Source: VRUE01 sp963742535 (lineage in GTDB: Bacteria; Actinomycetota; Thermoleophilia; Solirubrobacterales; 70-9). From it: a stretch of DNA of 64,000 nt. Each line of letters begins with the position of its first letter. Position 1 is the first letter of the stretch. The notes below the pieces were generated by a model. The model had not been told where the DNA came from, made no database searches, and worked only from the letters and a program-made list of their open reading frames with translations. The position numbers were made by a program, and so were the translations under genes. Shown piece by piece: positions 1 to 9,269 of the stretch. The stretch is from assembly GCA_963742535.1 (NCBI GenBank), contig CAVUMC010000002.1, forward strand, positions 1,674,001 to 1,738,000. Reading direction: 5' to 3'.

Positions 1-1014
1 GTCGGCATCTGGGGAGCCGCCGCGGCTGCCGCGGCGGCGGTGGGGCCCACCCTGGGCGGGGCCCTGGTCGAGCTCTCCGATTGGCGCCTTGTCTTCCTCG
101 TCAACCTGCCGCTGGGAGCCGCCGTGGTGTGGTTTGGCGCCAAGACCCTGCGCGAGCGCCCGCAGCTCGACAGTCGCTTGCCCGACCTTCCAGGCGCGCT
201 GATGCTGGCGCTGAGCCTCGCGCTAGTCACGCTCGCGATCGTCGAGGGCAACGACTGGGGCTGGACCGGCACCCCGACGCTTGTCTGCTTCGCCGCTTCC
301 GCTGTCCTGCTCGGCGGCATGATCTGGCGCAGCCGCACTCACCCGCGGCCGATCATCGAGCCGGCCCTCTTCGCCCATCGCTCCTTCCGCATCGGCAACC
401 TCGGCACTCTGCTCTTCGCCGCCGCCTTCTTCTCGCTGATCCTCGGCAACGTCGTCTTCCTCACCTCGATCTGGGGCTACACCGTGCTTCAGGCGGGCGC
501 CGCAACGCTGCCCGGCCCGGCGCTCTCGACCGTCGTCGCCGGTCCCGCCGGCAAGCTCGCCGACCGCTTCGGCCATCGCGCCGTGATCGTCCCGGGCACC
601 CTCTTCTTCGCCGCCGGCGTGATCGTGTTGCGTTCAGCCGGTGCCACTCCTGACTGGCTCGGCCTCTGGCTGCCCGGCGCCTGCCTCACCGGCATCGGCA
701 TCGGCCTCGCCTTCCCGACCCTGGGCTCCGCCGCCGTCCGCGACGTCCCCGACGATCGCTTCGCCACCGCCAGCGCCGTCAACGCCGCCTTCCGCCAGGT
801 CGGCGCCGTGCTCGGTACCGCCCTCCTCGTCTCCATCGTCGGCGAACCCGCGACCCTGCAGGCCGCCCTCGACGTCTCCAACGACGCCTATCTCTTCTCG
901 GCGATCGCCGCTCTGGTCGCCGGCGCCGCTGTGCTCGCGCTCAGTCCTTCCGCCAGGGGAGCACGCTCCCGCGCCGCTGCTCTTGCTCCGGCTGCTGCCG
1001 ATCGTCCTGGCTGA
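1..1014 (+). CDS. MFS drug-efflux transporter (DHA2-like), C-terminal part
   Basis: The frame is open from base 1 with no stop, so the gene begins upstream of the window; 337 residues are visible. The sequence is strongly hydrophobic, with about nine to ten membrane spans. A motif-C-like segment (GPTLGGALVE) followed by DWRLVFLVNLPLG is typical of the 14-TM EmrB/QacA (DHA2) family of proton-coupled drug exporters. The last ~20 residues are a cytoplasmic tail rich in Ala and Arg. The 3' end overlaps the convergent ABC ATPase gene by 74 nt. The substrate cannot be predicted. Confidence 0.85.
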   Translation, partial: VGIWGAAAAAAAAVGPTLGGALVELSDWRLVFLVNLPLGAAVVWFGAKTLRERPQLDSRLPDLPGALMLALSLALVTLAIVEGNDWGWTGTPTLVCFAASAVLLGGMIWRSRTHPRPIIEPALFAHRSFRIGNLGTLLFAAAFFSLILGNVVFLTSIWGYTVLQAGAATLPGPALSTVVAGPAGKLADRFGHRAVIVPGTLFFAAGVIVLRSAGATPDWLGLWLPGACLTGIGIGLAFPTLGSAAVRDVPDDRFATASAVNAAFRQVGAVLGTALLVSIVGEPATLQAALDVSNDAYLFSAIAALVAGAAVLALSPSARGARSRAAALAPAAADRPG

Positions 1015-2176
1015 GTCGCTCGCCGCTCTCGGCGTCGAAGAGGTGCAGCTTCGAGGTATCCGCCCATAGTTCGGCCGTGTCACGGCGTTTGATCTTGCTC
1101 GCCGGGTCCAGTCGAGCGACGATCTGCTCCAGGCCCTCTCGCCCTTCGGGAGCACCGGTCTCCTCGAGGCGTTCGCTGACCAGGTCGGCGAGCTGATCGG
1201 ACTCGACGCTGCCGGACTCGACGTGGAAGTAGGCATAGAGGTCGGAGCCAAGCGACTCGATCAGGTCGATCTCGGCCTCGAAGACGACGCCGCGCTCGTT
1301 GCGCAGATCACCGATCAGCGATACGTCCTCGAAGCTCTCCGGTCGTAGGCCGGCGACCACCTTGCCGTCGCGACCGCCGCCGAGGCCCGGGGGGATGTCG
1401 GCTTCGCCGATCGGCAGCTTCACCTTGCCGCCGCTCAGCTCGGCCGGCATGAAGTTCATCGCCGGCGAGCCGATGAAGCCGGCGACGAAGAGGTTGACCG
1501 GTTCTTCGTACAGTTCGGCCGGGGTGCCGACCTGCTGCAGGACGCCAGCCCGCATCACCGCCACGCGGTCACCCAGGGTCATCGCCTCGGTCTGGTCGTG
1601 GGTGACGTAGACGGTCGTCGTCTCCAGCCGCGACTGCAGCTTCGCCACCTCGGTGCGCATCTGCACGCGCAGCTTGGCGTCGAGGTTGGAGAGCGGCTCG
1701 TCCATCAGGAAGGCCTGCGGGTCGCGCACGATCGCCCGCCCCATCGCCACCCGCTGGCGCTGGCCGCCGGAGAGGTTGGCCGGGCGGCGGTCGAGGTGCT
1801 GGGTCAGGTCGAGCGTCTTCGCCGCATCCTCGACCTTGCTCTTGATCTCATCCTTGTCGACCCCCGCCAGCTTCAGCGCGAAGCCCATGTTCTCTCGCAC
1901 GGTCATGTGGGGATACAACGCGTAGTTCTGGAAGACCATGGCGATGTCGCGCTCCTTCGGGGCGCGATCGTTGACCACCTCGCCGCCGATCTTCACCTCA
2001 CCGCTGGAGATGTCCTCGAGCCCGGCGATCATTCGCAGCGCCGTCGACTTGCCGCAGCCCGAGGGGCCGACCAGGATCATGAACTCGCCGTCGCCCACCT
2101 CCAGGTTCATGTCCTTGACGGCTTCCTGACCGTCATCGAAGACCTTGGTCACTCCTTCGAGGGTGATCTCTGACAT
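941..2176 (-). CDS. sugC: Sugar ABC importer ATP-binding subunit, SugC/MalK-type
   Basis: This 411-residue ATPase would energise the importer encoded by the three genes upstream of it. Visible motifs are Walker A GPSGCGKST (37-45), the Q-loop around Q83, signature LSGGQ (135-139), Walker B FLMDE (156-160) and the switch His193 in THDQTEAMTLGDR. A C-terminal TOBE/MalK-type regulatory domain starts near residue 240. The ending (LWADTSKLHLFDAESGERL) resembles mycobacterial SugC as I recall it, suggesting trehalose or a related alpha-glucoside as substrate, although the MalK/UgpC family as a whole is close. It is the last gene of the operon and lies 12 nt downstream of the permease gene. Confidence 0.9.
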   Translation of the reverse strand: MSEITLEGVTKVFDDGQEAVKDMNLEVGDGEFMILVGPSGCGKSTALRMIAGLEDISSGEVKIGGEVVNDRAPKERDIAMVFQNYALYPHMTVRENMGFALKLAGVDKDEIKSKVEDAAKTLDLTQHLDRRPANLSGGQRQRVAMGRAIVRDPQAFLMDEPLSNLDAKLRVQMRTEVAKLQSRLETTTVYVTHDQTEAMTLGDRVAVMRAGVLQQVGTPAELYEEPVNLFVAGFIGSPAMNFMPAELSGGKVKLPIGEADIPPGLGGGRDGKVVAGLRPESFEDVSLIGDLRNERGVVFEAEIDLIESLGSDLYAYFHVESGSVESDQLADLVSERLEETGAPEGREGLEQIVARLDPASKIKRRDTAELWADTSKLHLFDAESGERLSQDDRQQPEQEQRRGSVLPWRKD

Positions 2177-2188
2177 TTGCGGGCTCCT

Positions 2189-3031
2189 TTATCCCTTGAC
2201 GGCCCCGGCGGTGAGGCCGGAGACGATGCGACGCTGGAAGAAGAGGACGAAGACGATGATCGGCACCGTCACGACCACGGCGGCGGCAGCGATGCTGCCG
2301 GTGGGCTGGGTGAACGACGACTCGCCGGTGAAGAACGCGAGCGCCGCCGGCACCGTGCGTGAGGCATCCGAGGAGGTCAGCGAGATCGCGAAGACGAAGT
2401 CGTTCCAGGCGAAGATGAAGACGAGGATCGCCGCCGTGAACACGCCCGGCGCGGCCAGCGGCACGATCACCTTGCGGAAGGCCTGGAACGGGGTCGCGCC
2501 GTCGACCTGGGCCGCCTGCTCGAGGTCCCAGGGGATCTCGCGGAAGAAGGCGACGAGGACGTAGATCGCCAGCGGCAGCGAGAAGGTCAGGTAGGGGATG
2601 ATCAGGCCGGGATAGGTGTCGTAGAGGCCCAGCGCCCGCCACATGTCGAAGAGCGGCCCAACCGTGGAGATCGGCGGGAACATCGCGATCGCCAGTGCCC
2701 CGGCGAGGATCACTCGCTTGCCGGGGAATTCGAGCCGGGCGATCGCGTAGGCGGCGAAGGAGGCGAGCGTGATCGCAATCACCGTGGTGATCAGCGCGAT
2801 CGCGATCGAGTTGATCAGCGGCTTGATGAAGGGGCTGTCGCTGATCCCGCCTTCGAACAGGCTCTTGTAGTTGTCGAGGGAGACTTCGGAGGGGATGAAG
2901 CGCTGGTCGGTGACCGCGCTGGGCGGCTTCAGCGAGAGCGAGATCAGCCAGAGCACCGGGATCAGGGCGAAGATCAACACCACCGCGATGGCGATGCTCC
3001 AGGTTGCGTAGTCGCGGCTTCCCCGTTTCAT
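2189..3031 (-). CDS. Sugar ABC importer permease, MalG/SugB-type
   Basis: Inner-membrane permease of 280 residues with about six TM spans. The EAA loop is visible as EIPWDLEQAAQVDGATPFQAFRKV, the docking site for the ATPase, with the family-typical EAA..DGA core. I start it at the ATG at 3031 rather than the longer frame because an AGGGGG ribosome site lies just upstream, inside the end of the preceding gene, and the stop of that gene is 1 nt away. The C-terminus (RRIVSGLTAGAVKG) is the usual MalG-like ending. It would pair with the MalF-like permease upstream. Confidence 0.9.
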   Translation of the reverse strand: MKRGSRDYATWSIAIAVVLIFALIPVLWLISLSLKPPSAVTDQRFIPSEVSLDNYKSLFEGGISDSPFIKPLINSIAIALITTVIAITLASFAAYAIARLEFPGKRVILAGALAIAMFPPISTVGPLFDMWRALGLYDTYPGLIIPYLTFSLPLAIYVLVAFFREIPWDLEQAAQVDGATPFQAFRKVIVPLAAPGVFTAAILVFIFAWNDFVFAISLTSSDASRTVPAALAFFTGESSFTQPTGSIAAAAVVVTVPIIVFVLFFQRRIVSGLTAGAVKG

Positions 3032-3032
3032 C

Positions 3033-3947
3033 TCAGCCCCCTGGCCGTCCTTCGGCGAGGCGCGTCCCAAAGCCCTTGACGAAGAGGAAGGCGATCAGAA
3101 AGACGCAGAGGAAGATCAGCACCGAGACGGCGGAGCCGAGGCCGAGGTTGAGCCGCGAGATCAGCTGGTTGTAGCCGAGGATCGAGACCGATTCGGTGTC
3201 CTGGGCACCGCGGGTCATGACGAAGATCGTGTCGAAGACGCGGAAGCCGTCGAGGGTGCGGAAGAGCAGCGCGACCAAGATCGCCGGCTTCATCAAGGGC
3301 AGGGTGATGCGGGTGAAGCGCTGCCAGGCGGAGGCCCCATCGACCTTGGCCGCCTCGTAGAGCTGGCCGTCGATCGTCACCAGACCGGCAAGCAGCAGCA
3401 GCGCCATGAACGGCGTCGTCTTCCAGATCTCGGCGAGGATGATCACCGCGAAGGAGCTGAAGCGGCCGCCGAACCAGTCCATGTCTTCGGCGATCAGCGG
3501 CAGGTGGTTGACGAAGCCGGTGTCGGGCGCGAAGGCGAACTGCCAGGCGAAGGCGGCGACGACGGTGATGATCCCGTAGGGGATCAGGACCGAGGTGCGG
3601 ACGATGCCGCGGCCGAAGATCGCCCGATGCATGACCAGCGCGATCGCCATTCCCAGGATCATCTCGATCGAGACCGAGATGATCATCACGAAGAGGGTGT
3701 TGAAGATGTCGGTCCACCACAGTTCGGAGCTCAGCACCGAGCCGTAGTTGGAGAGGCCGACGAAGCCGCTCTCGTCGGGGAAGCGCAGGTCGATTTTCTG
3801 CACTGAGAGGACGATCGCGTAGCCGATCGGGTACGCGGTGACGGCGAGCATCGCCAGCACCGCCGGGGCGCAAAGCATCCAGGCAAGGCGGCGTTCTGAG
3901 CGCGTCCTCTCACTGACGCGGGGGCGCGGGGCCGTGCTCGCCTCCAT
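3033..3947 (-). CDS. Sugar ABC importer permease, MalF/SugA-type
   Basis: A 304-residue permease with six predicted TM spans after a short basic N-terminus. The EAA motif appears as DGQLYEAAKVDGASAWQRF. The ATG overlaps the stop of the lipoprotein gene as ATGA, indicating translational coupling. Together with the downstream permease it would form the heterodimeric transmembrane channel. The order binding protein, permease, permease, ATPase matches lpqY-sugA-sugB-sugC of mycobacteria. Confidence 0.9.
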   Translation of the reverse strand: MEASTAPRPRVSERTRSERRLAWMLCAPAVLAMLAVTAYPIGYAIVLSVQKIDLRFPDESGFVGLSNYGSVLSSELWWTDIFNTLFVMIISVSIEMILGMAIALVMHRAIFGRGIVRTSVLIPYGIITVVAAFAWQFAFAPDTGFVNHLPLIAEDMDWFGGRFSSFAVIILAEIWKTTPFMALLLLAGLVTIDGQLYEAAKVDGASAWQRFTRITLPLMKPAILVALLFRTLDGFRVFDTIFVMTRGAQDTESVSILGYNQLISRLNLGLGSAVSVLIFLCVFLIAFLFVKGFGTRLAEGRPGG

Positions 3948-5227
3948 CAGAGCAGCCCTTCCCGCTTGACCGCGGCTTCGAGGTTCGACTTCAGTTCGTC
4001 ATAGATCGATTCGGTGTCTTCGGGGTCGATCTTTTCCGGCGGGTGCAGGGTCCGCTGCAGCGCTGAGGAAACGTCCTGATAGGCCGGCGTCGTCGGCCGC
4101 GGCCCCGCCCCCTCGATCGATTCCTTGACCAGGCCGGCGAAGCCCGGGTAGGCCTTGGTCACGACCTTGTTCGCGTAGAGATCGGAGCGCGACGGGGGCA
4201 GCCCGTCGAGTTCGACCGCGGTCAGCTGACTCTTCTTTCCCGCCAGGCAGGCGGCGGCTTGGAAGTCAATGTCCTTGTTCTTCGAGTAGGAGCTGACCGC
4301 GAGGTTGAAGCCGCCCAGTGGTGGCTTGCTGGGTCGGTTGGCGTCGACCCGGGGGAAGCGCGCGTAGCCCATCTTTTTGCCGATCTCGGGCGCTTCGGCC
4401 TGGGCGCTGGCGTAGGCGAAGGTGTAGTTGGTCATGAAGGCCGATTCGCCCGCCTCGAAGGCGAGCCGGGCGCTGTCCTCGTCGGAGGTCGAGAGGCCCG
4501 CCGGCGCCGCTGAGGAATTGGCCAGCCTGCCCATCACCGCCAGCGCCTTTTCTGTCGGGCCCTGCTTGAGGTCGAGCTTTTCGGGGCCGGAGAGGATCGG
4601 CGTCCCGGCGCTTTCGATCAGTGCGTTGGCCCAGACCATGAAGCCCTCGTAGCGGCTGGCCTGGACCTGGATCGTCCCGGCGTTGTCGCGGCCGAGTTTT
4701 TCCGCCTCGTCGATCATCTGGTCCCAGGTGCGGGGCGGCTTCGGGACCAGGTCTTTGCGGTACCAGAGCAGCTGTGTGTTGGTGTTGAACGGCGCCGCGT
4801 AGAGCTTGCCTTCGAAGGAGGCGGTCTTGATCACGCCGGGGAAGACTTTTTCGCTCACTTCCCGCTTGCGCTTCCCGGTCCACTCTTCGACCCAGCCGGC
4901 GTTGGCGAACTCGCCGGTCCAGATCACGTCCATGCCGACGATGTCGATTGAGGAGTCCTCGGCCCCGAGCCTGCGCACCAGCTGTTCGCGCTGTTGGCTG
5001 GCGTCGGTAGGGAGGAATTCGGGTTCGATCTTGTAGCGCCCGTTCGATTCTTCCGAGCAGCGTTTGGAGACTTCCTCGATCGTGCCACCCGGCTGGATCG
5101 CGACGAAGAAGGTCAGGGTGCGCGTGCCGGAGCCGTTCGAGTCACTGCCGCAAGCGCTGAGACCGGCAATCGCCAGAATCGATGCGCCCAAGCACAGGAC
5201 GACGGTTGCCGCCAGACGAGCTGTCAT
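3947..5227 (-). CDS. Solute-binding lipoprotein of sugar ABC importer (LpqY-like)
   Basis: The first gene of the importer operon encodes 426 residues. A hydrophobic signal ends in a lipobox (LSAC, Cys26), so the mature protein should be lipid-anchored outside the membrane. The body has the family 1 extracellular solute-binding fold, including FNTNTQLLWYRKDL and a PPLGGFNLAVSSYS hinge region typical of maltose/trehalose binders. The ATG is preceded by GGAGGG at good spacing. Trehalose-recycling function is inferred from synteny with mycobacterial LpqY-SugABC; another oligosaccharide is possible. Confidence 0.87.
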   Translation of the reverse strand: MTARLAATVVLCLGASILAIAGLSACGSDSNGSGTRTLTFFVAIQPGGTIEEVSKRCSEESNGRYKIEPEFLPTDASQQREQLVRRLGAEDSSIDIVGMDVIWTGEFANAGWVEEWTGKRKREVSEKVFPGVIKTASFEGKLYAAPFNTNTQLLWYRKDLVPKPPRTWDQMIDEAEKLGRDNAGTIQVQASRYEGFMVWANALIESAGTPILSGPEKLDLKQGPTEKALAVMGRLANSSAAPAGLSTSDEDSARLAFEAGESAFMTNYTFAYASAQAEAPEIGKKMGYARFPRVDANRPSKPPLGGFNLAVSSYSKNKDIDFQAAACLAGKKSQLTAVELDGLPPSRSDLYANKVVTKAYPGFAGLVKESIEGAGPRPTTPAYQDVSSALQRTLHPPEKIDPEDTESIYDELKSNLEAAVKREGLL

Positions 5228-5295
5228 TCCATCCCTCCGTTCGGCGCCCGGCTGGTGGCGAGGCGCACCGCTAGAAATGCCCGCTTTGCGCGGTT

Positions 5296-7464
5296 CTAAA
5301 CGGTGAGAGAGAGCCAGGCGCTCTCGGCGGTGCCGACGCCGACGGTGAAACTGCGGTCACCGGCGGCGAACTCGATCGTGCTGCCGCCGGTCTCGCCGAT
5401 CACCGTCGCGCCGAGCGCGGTGAGGGTTTCGCGGTCGCCGCTGAGCAGGAAGCCGCCGGGGCCCTCGCCGAACAGGGCCTCCTCGGGAGAGCAACCGCGT
5501 TCGCGCAGCGGCTGCAGGTCGACGCGGCAGCCGATGCCCCCGCCGATCGCGGACTCTGCCAGGGCGCAGGCGAGACCGCCATCGCTGATGTCGTGGGCCG
5601 AGGAGAGCTTGCCGGCTCGGACCGCGTCGCGGATAGTCGCGCAAGCGGCGGCTACAGCGGTGATGTCAGAACGGGGCAGGCCGGTGTCGAGCTCGCCGCG
5701 CAGCTTGGTCAGCTCCGAGCCAGCAAGGCTGGGTTCGAAGGGGCCGAGCAGGGCGATCGCCTCGCCCTCGCGGGCGAAGGCGCTGCCGCAGGTCACCGCC
5801 GGGTCGGGCAGTTCGCCGACCATGCCGACCACCGGCGTCGGGTAGATCGGGCCTTCCGGTCCCTCGTTGTAGAGGGAGACGTTGCCGCCGACAACCGGCA
5901 CGCCGAGTTGCGTGCAGGCCTCGGCGAGACCGCTGACCGCTTGATCGAGCTGCCAGGCCGGCACCGGTTTCTCGGGGTTGCCGAAGTTGAGGCAGTTGGT
6001 CAGGCCGAGTGGCTCGGCGCCGACGCAGGCGAGATTCTGGGCGCACTCGAGCACCGCCTCGATTGTGCCGGCGTGGGGGTCGCAGGCGACGCGGCGGCCG
6101 TTGCCGTCGATCGAGACCGCGATCGCGTTCCCCGCCTCGGGAATCTGCAGCACCGCGGCGTCGGCCGACTCCGGTCGGCGCACTGTGCGCGAGCCGACCA
6201 CCGAGTCGTACTGCTCGAAGGCCCAGCGCTTGGAGGCGATGCTGGGGGAGGAGAGCAGTGCGAGCAGTGTCTCCTCGCTATCGGCATCTTCACGCAAGGT
6301 CGCCCGGTTGCCATAGGCCCAGCCCTCAGGTGCAGCCGGCTCGAGGTCATACAGCGGGCAGCCGTCGACCAGCGCCTCGACCGGCATCTCACCGACGACA
6401 TCGCCGTTGCGAAGGATGCGGATCTGGCCGGAGTCAGTGACGACGCCGATCTCAGCCGAGCCGGTCTGCCATTTCTCGCAGACCGCAATCACCTCTGCCA
6501 CCTTGGCCGGTTCGACCACGGCGAGCATCCGCTCCTGCGACTCGGAGACCATGATCTCGAAGGGCTCCATGTCGGCCTCGCGCAGCGGAACTTTGGCGAC
6601 GTCGAGGTCGATGCCGACGCCGCCGGCCGAGGCCATCTCGCCGGCAGACGAGGTCAATCCGGCGGCGCCGAGGTCCTGCAGCGAGACCAGCAGTCCTTTC
6701 TCCAGCAGCTCCAGGCAGCACTCCAGCACCTTCGACTCCTCGAAGGGGTCGCCGATCTGCACCGTCGGCCGCTTCGCCTCGTCGCCCTCGCCGAGCTCGG
6801 CCGAGGCCAGAACCGAGGCGCCGCCAATCCCGTCGCGGCCGGTCGAGGCCCCCATCAGCACGACTGTGTTGCCGACTCCGGCGGCGGCGGCGCGGACCAT
6901 GTCGGCCTGCTTGGCGATGCCGAGGCACATCGCGTTGACCAGACAGTTGTGCTCGTAAGGAGCCTCGAAGTAGATCTCGCCGCCGACGTTGGGAACGCCG
7001 ATTGAGTTGCCGTAGTGGCCGATCCCGCGCACAGCTCCGTCGAGCAGGTGGCGCGAGCGGACCGAGTCGAGCTCGCCGAAGCGAAGGCTGTCGAGGATCG
7101 CGATCGGCCGCGCCCCAATTGCGAACACGTCGCGGAGAATCCCGCCGACCCCGGTGGCTGCGCCCTGGAATGGTTCGACCGCGCTCGGGTGGTTGTGCGA
7201 CTCGACCTTGAAGGCGATCGCGTGGCCGTTGCCGATGTCGACGGCGCCGGCGTTCTCTCCCGGCCCCATCACCACCCGCGCGCCCTCGGTCGGCAGCCGC
7301 CGCAGCAGTTTGCGCGAGTGCTTGTAGGCGCAGTGCTCGGACCAGAGCAGGCTGAACATTGCCAGCTCGACGTCGTTCGGCTCGCGCCCGAGCTTCTCGA
7401 CGATCAGCTCGAACTCGGAATCCGTCAGCCCCAGCTCGCGGTGTTTGGCGACCTCGACGCTCAC
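5296..7464 (-). CDS. purL: Phosphoribosylformylglycinamidine synthase subunit PurL
   Basis: The catalytic subunit (722 aa) of FGAM synthase converts FGAR to FGAM with ATP and ammonia supplied by PurQ. It is the small type of PurL, which needs separate PurS and PurQ, and both are encoded directly upstream. Recognisable segments are the N-terminal LLWSEHCAYKHS, the SHNHPSAVEPFQGAATG substrate loop, the QDLGAAGLTSS stretch and the C-terminal AHDISDGGLACALAE repeat of the AIR-synthase-like halves. Translation starts at a GTG overlapping the purQ stop (GTGA). It is the last gene of this purine operon. Confidence 0.97.
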   Translation of the reverse strand: MSVEVAKHRELGLTDSEFELIVEKLGREPNDVELAMFSLLWSEHCAYKHSRKLLRRLPTEGARVVMGPGENAGAVDIGNGHAIAFKVESHNHPSAVEPFQGAATGVGGILRDVFAIGARPIAILDSLRFGELDSVRSRHLLDGAVRGIGHYGNSIGVPNVGGEIYFEAPYEHNCLVNAMCLGIAKQADMVRAAAAGVGNTVVLMGASTGRDGIGGASVLASAELGEGDEAKRPTVQIGDPFEESKVLECCLELLEKGLLVSLQDLGAAGLTSSAGEMASAGGVGIDLDVAKVPLREADMEPFEIMVSESQERMLAVVEPAKVAEVIAVCEKWQTGSAEIGVVTDSGQIRILRNGDVVGEMPVEALVDGCPLYDLEPAAPEGWAYGNRATLREDADSEETLLALLSSPSIASKRWAFEQYDSVVGSRTVRRPESADAAVLQIPEAGNAIAVSIDGNGRRVACDPHAGTIEAVLECAQNLACVGAEPLGLTNCLNFGNPEKPVPAWQLDQAVSGLAEACTQLGVPVVGGNVSLYNEGPEGPIYPTPVVGMVGELPDPAVTCGSAFAREGEAIALLGPFEPSLAGSELTKLRGELDTGLPRSDITAVAAACATIRDAVRAGKLSSAHDISDGGLACALAESAIGGGIGCRVDLQPLRERGCSPEEALFGEGPGGFLLSGDRETLTALGATVIGETGGSTIEFAAGDRSFTVGVGTAESAWLSLTV

Positions 7465-8138
7465 GCTGTCACCCCCGCCGCGGCGACGGCTTCGAACACC
7501 CTCAGCCCATCGGTCGACCCCGTGAGCGGATCGACCGCGTGCTCCGGATGCGGCATCAACCCGACCACGTTGCCCGCCTCGTTGCGCACCCCGGCGATGT
7601 CCCGCGCCGACCCATTCGGGTTCTGCCCCGGCGCGTAGCGGTAAGCAACCTGCCCCCGCTCCTCCAGCCCATCAAGCACCTCATCCGGCGCGTAATACCG
7701 ACCTTCCCCATGCTTCGCCGGGATCGACAGTGTTCGAGTGTCGACTTTTCCACCCTCTGGTGTGGTCAACTCGACACTCGATTCCTCGATCAGGTCGAGC
7801 TGACGGCAGGTGAAGCGCATGCTCTCGTTGAGGAGGAGGGCGCCGGGGAGGAGGTCGGCCTCGCAGAGGACCTGGAAGCCGTTGCAGATACCGAGCACCG
7901 GCCCGCCCGCGGCGGCGAACTCGCTGACCGCCTCCATCGCCGGCGAGAAGCGGGCGATTGCGCCCGCCCGCAGGTAGTCGCCGTAGGAGAATCCGCCGGG
8001 GACGACCACAGCGTCGATCCCGTCGAGCTCACGCTCTTCGTGCCAGACCAGCCGCGCCTCGGCGCCGGTCCGCTCGCAGGCCGCTAGTGCGTCCCGCTCG
8101 TCACAGGAGCCGGGGAACTGCAGGATGCCCCAGCGCAT
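7461..8138 (-). CDS. purQ: Phosphoribosylformylglycinamidine synthase subunit PurQ (glutaminase)
   Basis: Class I glutamine amidotransferase subunit, 225 aa, that hydrolyses glutamine to feed ammonia to PurL. The sequence starts MRWGILQFPGSCDE, and the nucleophile elbow is GPVLGICNGFQ with the catalytic Cys. The His-Glu pair is in MPHPEHAVD near the C-terminus. The frame extends further upstream, but the ATG at 8138 is the family start and overlaps the purS stop as ATGA. Confidence 0.97.
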   Translation of the reverse strand: MRWGILQFPGSCDERDALAACERTGAEARLVWHEERELDGIDAVVVPGGFSYGDYLRAGAIARFSPAMEAVSEFAAAGGPVLGICNGFQVLCEADLLPGALLLNESMRFTCRQLDLIEESSVELTTPEGGKVDTRTLSIPAKHGEGRYYAPDEVLDGLEERGQVAYRYAPGQNPNGSARDIAGVRNEAGNVVGLMPHPEHAVDPLTGSTDGLRVFEAVAAAGVTA

Positions 8139-8374
8139 CAGGCGGCGCCGTCGAGCTGCTCGATCTCGTAGTCCTCGATCAGCGGGTTGGCGAGCAGCTT
8201 CTCGCAGAGCTCGCCCAGCCGCGCCGGGTCCTCGACGTCGAGCTCGACCATGCGGCCGACGTGCACGTGCTCGATCCCCTCGAATCCGAGCGCCGGCAGC
8301 GCCCGCTCCACCGCCTTGCCCTGGGGATCGAGGATCCCCTCCTTCGGGCGGATCAAGACCCGCGCCCTCGGCAC
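8138..8374 (-). CDS. purS: Phosphoribosylformylglycinamidine synthase subunit PurS
   Basis: Small (78 aa) structural subunit that holds PurL and PurQ together in the FGAM synthase complex. Typical PurS features are the opening VLIRPKEGILDPQGKAVERAL, the central GRMVELDVED and the C-terminal LANPLIEDYEIEQ. The start is a GTG overlapping the purC stop (TAGTG). The size and position between purC and purQ match the usual Gram-positive arrangement. Confidence 0.95.
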   Translation of the reverse strand: MPRARVLIRPKEGILDPQGKAVERALPALGFEGIEHVHVGRMVELDVEDPARLGELCEKLLANPLIEDYEIEQLDGAA

Positions 8375-9222
8375 TAGAAGCTGAGCTCCGTGACCCGCTC
8401 GTAGGCCTCGATGTACTTGGCCCGCGTCTGCTCGACCACGTCCGGCGGGATGTCGGGAGCGGGCGGGTTTTTGTCCCAGCCGCTCTCGGTCGCCCAGTCG
8501 CGCACATACTGCTTGTCGAAGGAAGGCTGCGTCTTGCCCGGCTCGTAGCGGTCGGCGGGCCAGAAGCGCGAGGAGTCCGGTGTCAGCACCTCGTCGGCGA
8601 GGACGATCTCGGCGCCGGCGTGGCGGCCGAACTCGAACTTGGTGTCGGCGAGGATGATGCCGCGCTCGGCCGCGTGTTCGGCACCACGTTGGTAGACCTC
8701 GATCGAGACGCGGCGCAGCTCCTCCATCAGCGCCCGGTCGCCGACGATCTCGGCGGCGCGATCGAAGTCGACGTTCTCGTCGTGGTCGCCGATCTCGGCC
8801 TTGGTCGCCGGGGTGAAGATCGGCTCGGGCAGCTTGTCGGACTCGAGCAGGTTGGGCGGCAGCTCGATTCCGCAGACGGCACCGCCGTCCTTGTATTCCT
8901 TCCAGCCGGAGCCGGAGAGGTAGCCGCGGACCACGCACTCGACCGGGTACATCTCCAGCTTGCGCACCCGCATCGACCTTTCGGCGACGTCTTCCGGCAC
9001 GTCGGCGGAGATGAAGTGATTGGGCACGATGTCGCCGGTCAGCTCGAACCAGAATTCGGAGATCCGGTTCAGCACCTTGCCCTTGTCGGGAATCGGCGTC
9101 GGCATCACCACGTCGTAGATCGAGATCCGGTCGGAAGCGACCATCAGCAGGTCGTCTTCCCACTCGTAGATCTCGCGGACCTTGCCTGAGGAATGGAGCT
9201 TGAGATCGGCGACTGGAGTCAT
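8374..9222 (-). CDS. purC: SAICAR synthetase PurC
   Basis: A 282-residue enzyme joining CAIR and aspartate to give SAICAR. Visible family segments are the N-terminal HSSGKVREIYEWEDDLLMVASDRIS (ATP-grasp-like loop) and VVRGYLSGSGWKEY. I chose the ATG at 9222 because a TAGCAT -10 box (9230-9235 on the minus strand) lies 7 nt upstream, giving a leaderless mRNA. purC therefore heads the purC-S-Q-L operon. A perfect 24-bp palindrome lies 47 nt upstream, between purC and the divergent P450 gene. Confidence 0.95.
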   Translation of the reverse strand: MTPVADLKLHSSGKVREIYEWEDDLLMVASDRISIYDVVMPTPIPDKGKVLNRISEFWFELTGDIVPNHFISADVPEDVAERSMRVRKLEMYPVECVVRGYLSGSGWKEYKDGGAVCGIELPPNLLESDKLPEPIFTPATKAEIGDHDENVDFDRAAEIVGDRALMEELRRVSIEVYQRGAEHAAERGIILADTKFEFGRHAGAEIVLADEVLTPDSSRFWPADRYEPGKTQPSFDKQYVRDWATESGWDKNPPAPDIPPDVVEQTRAKYIEAYERVTELSF

Positions 9223-9269
9223 GGCGCCGATGCTAGCGATGAGCGCGGCGCGGTTGACCGGAGGCCCAT

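Noticed and set aside
5593..7005. A 470-codon frame antisense to purL
   Set aside because: Composition and complete overlap with purL show it is a shadow frame.
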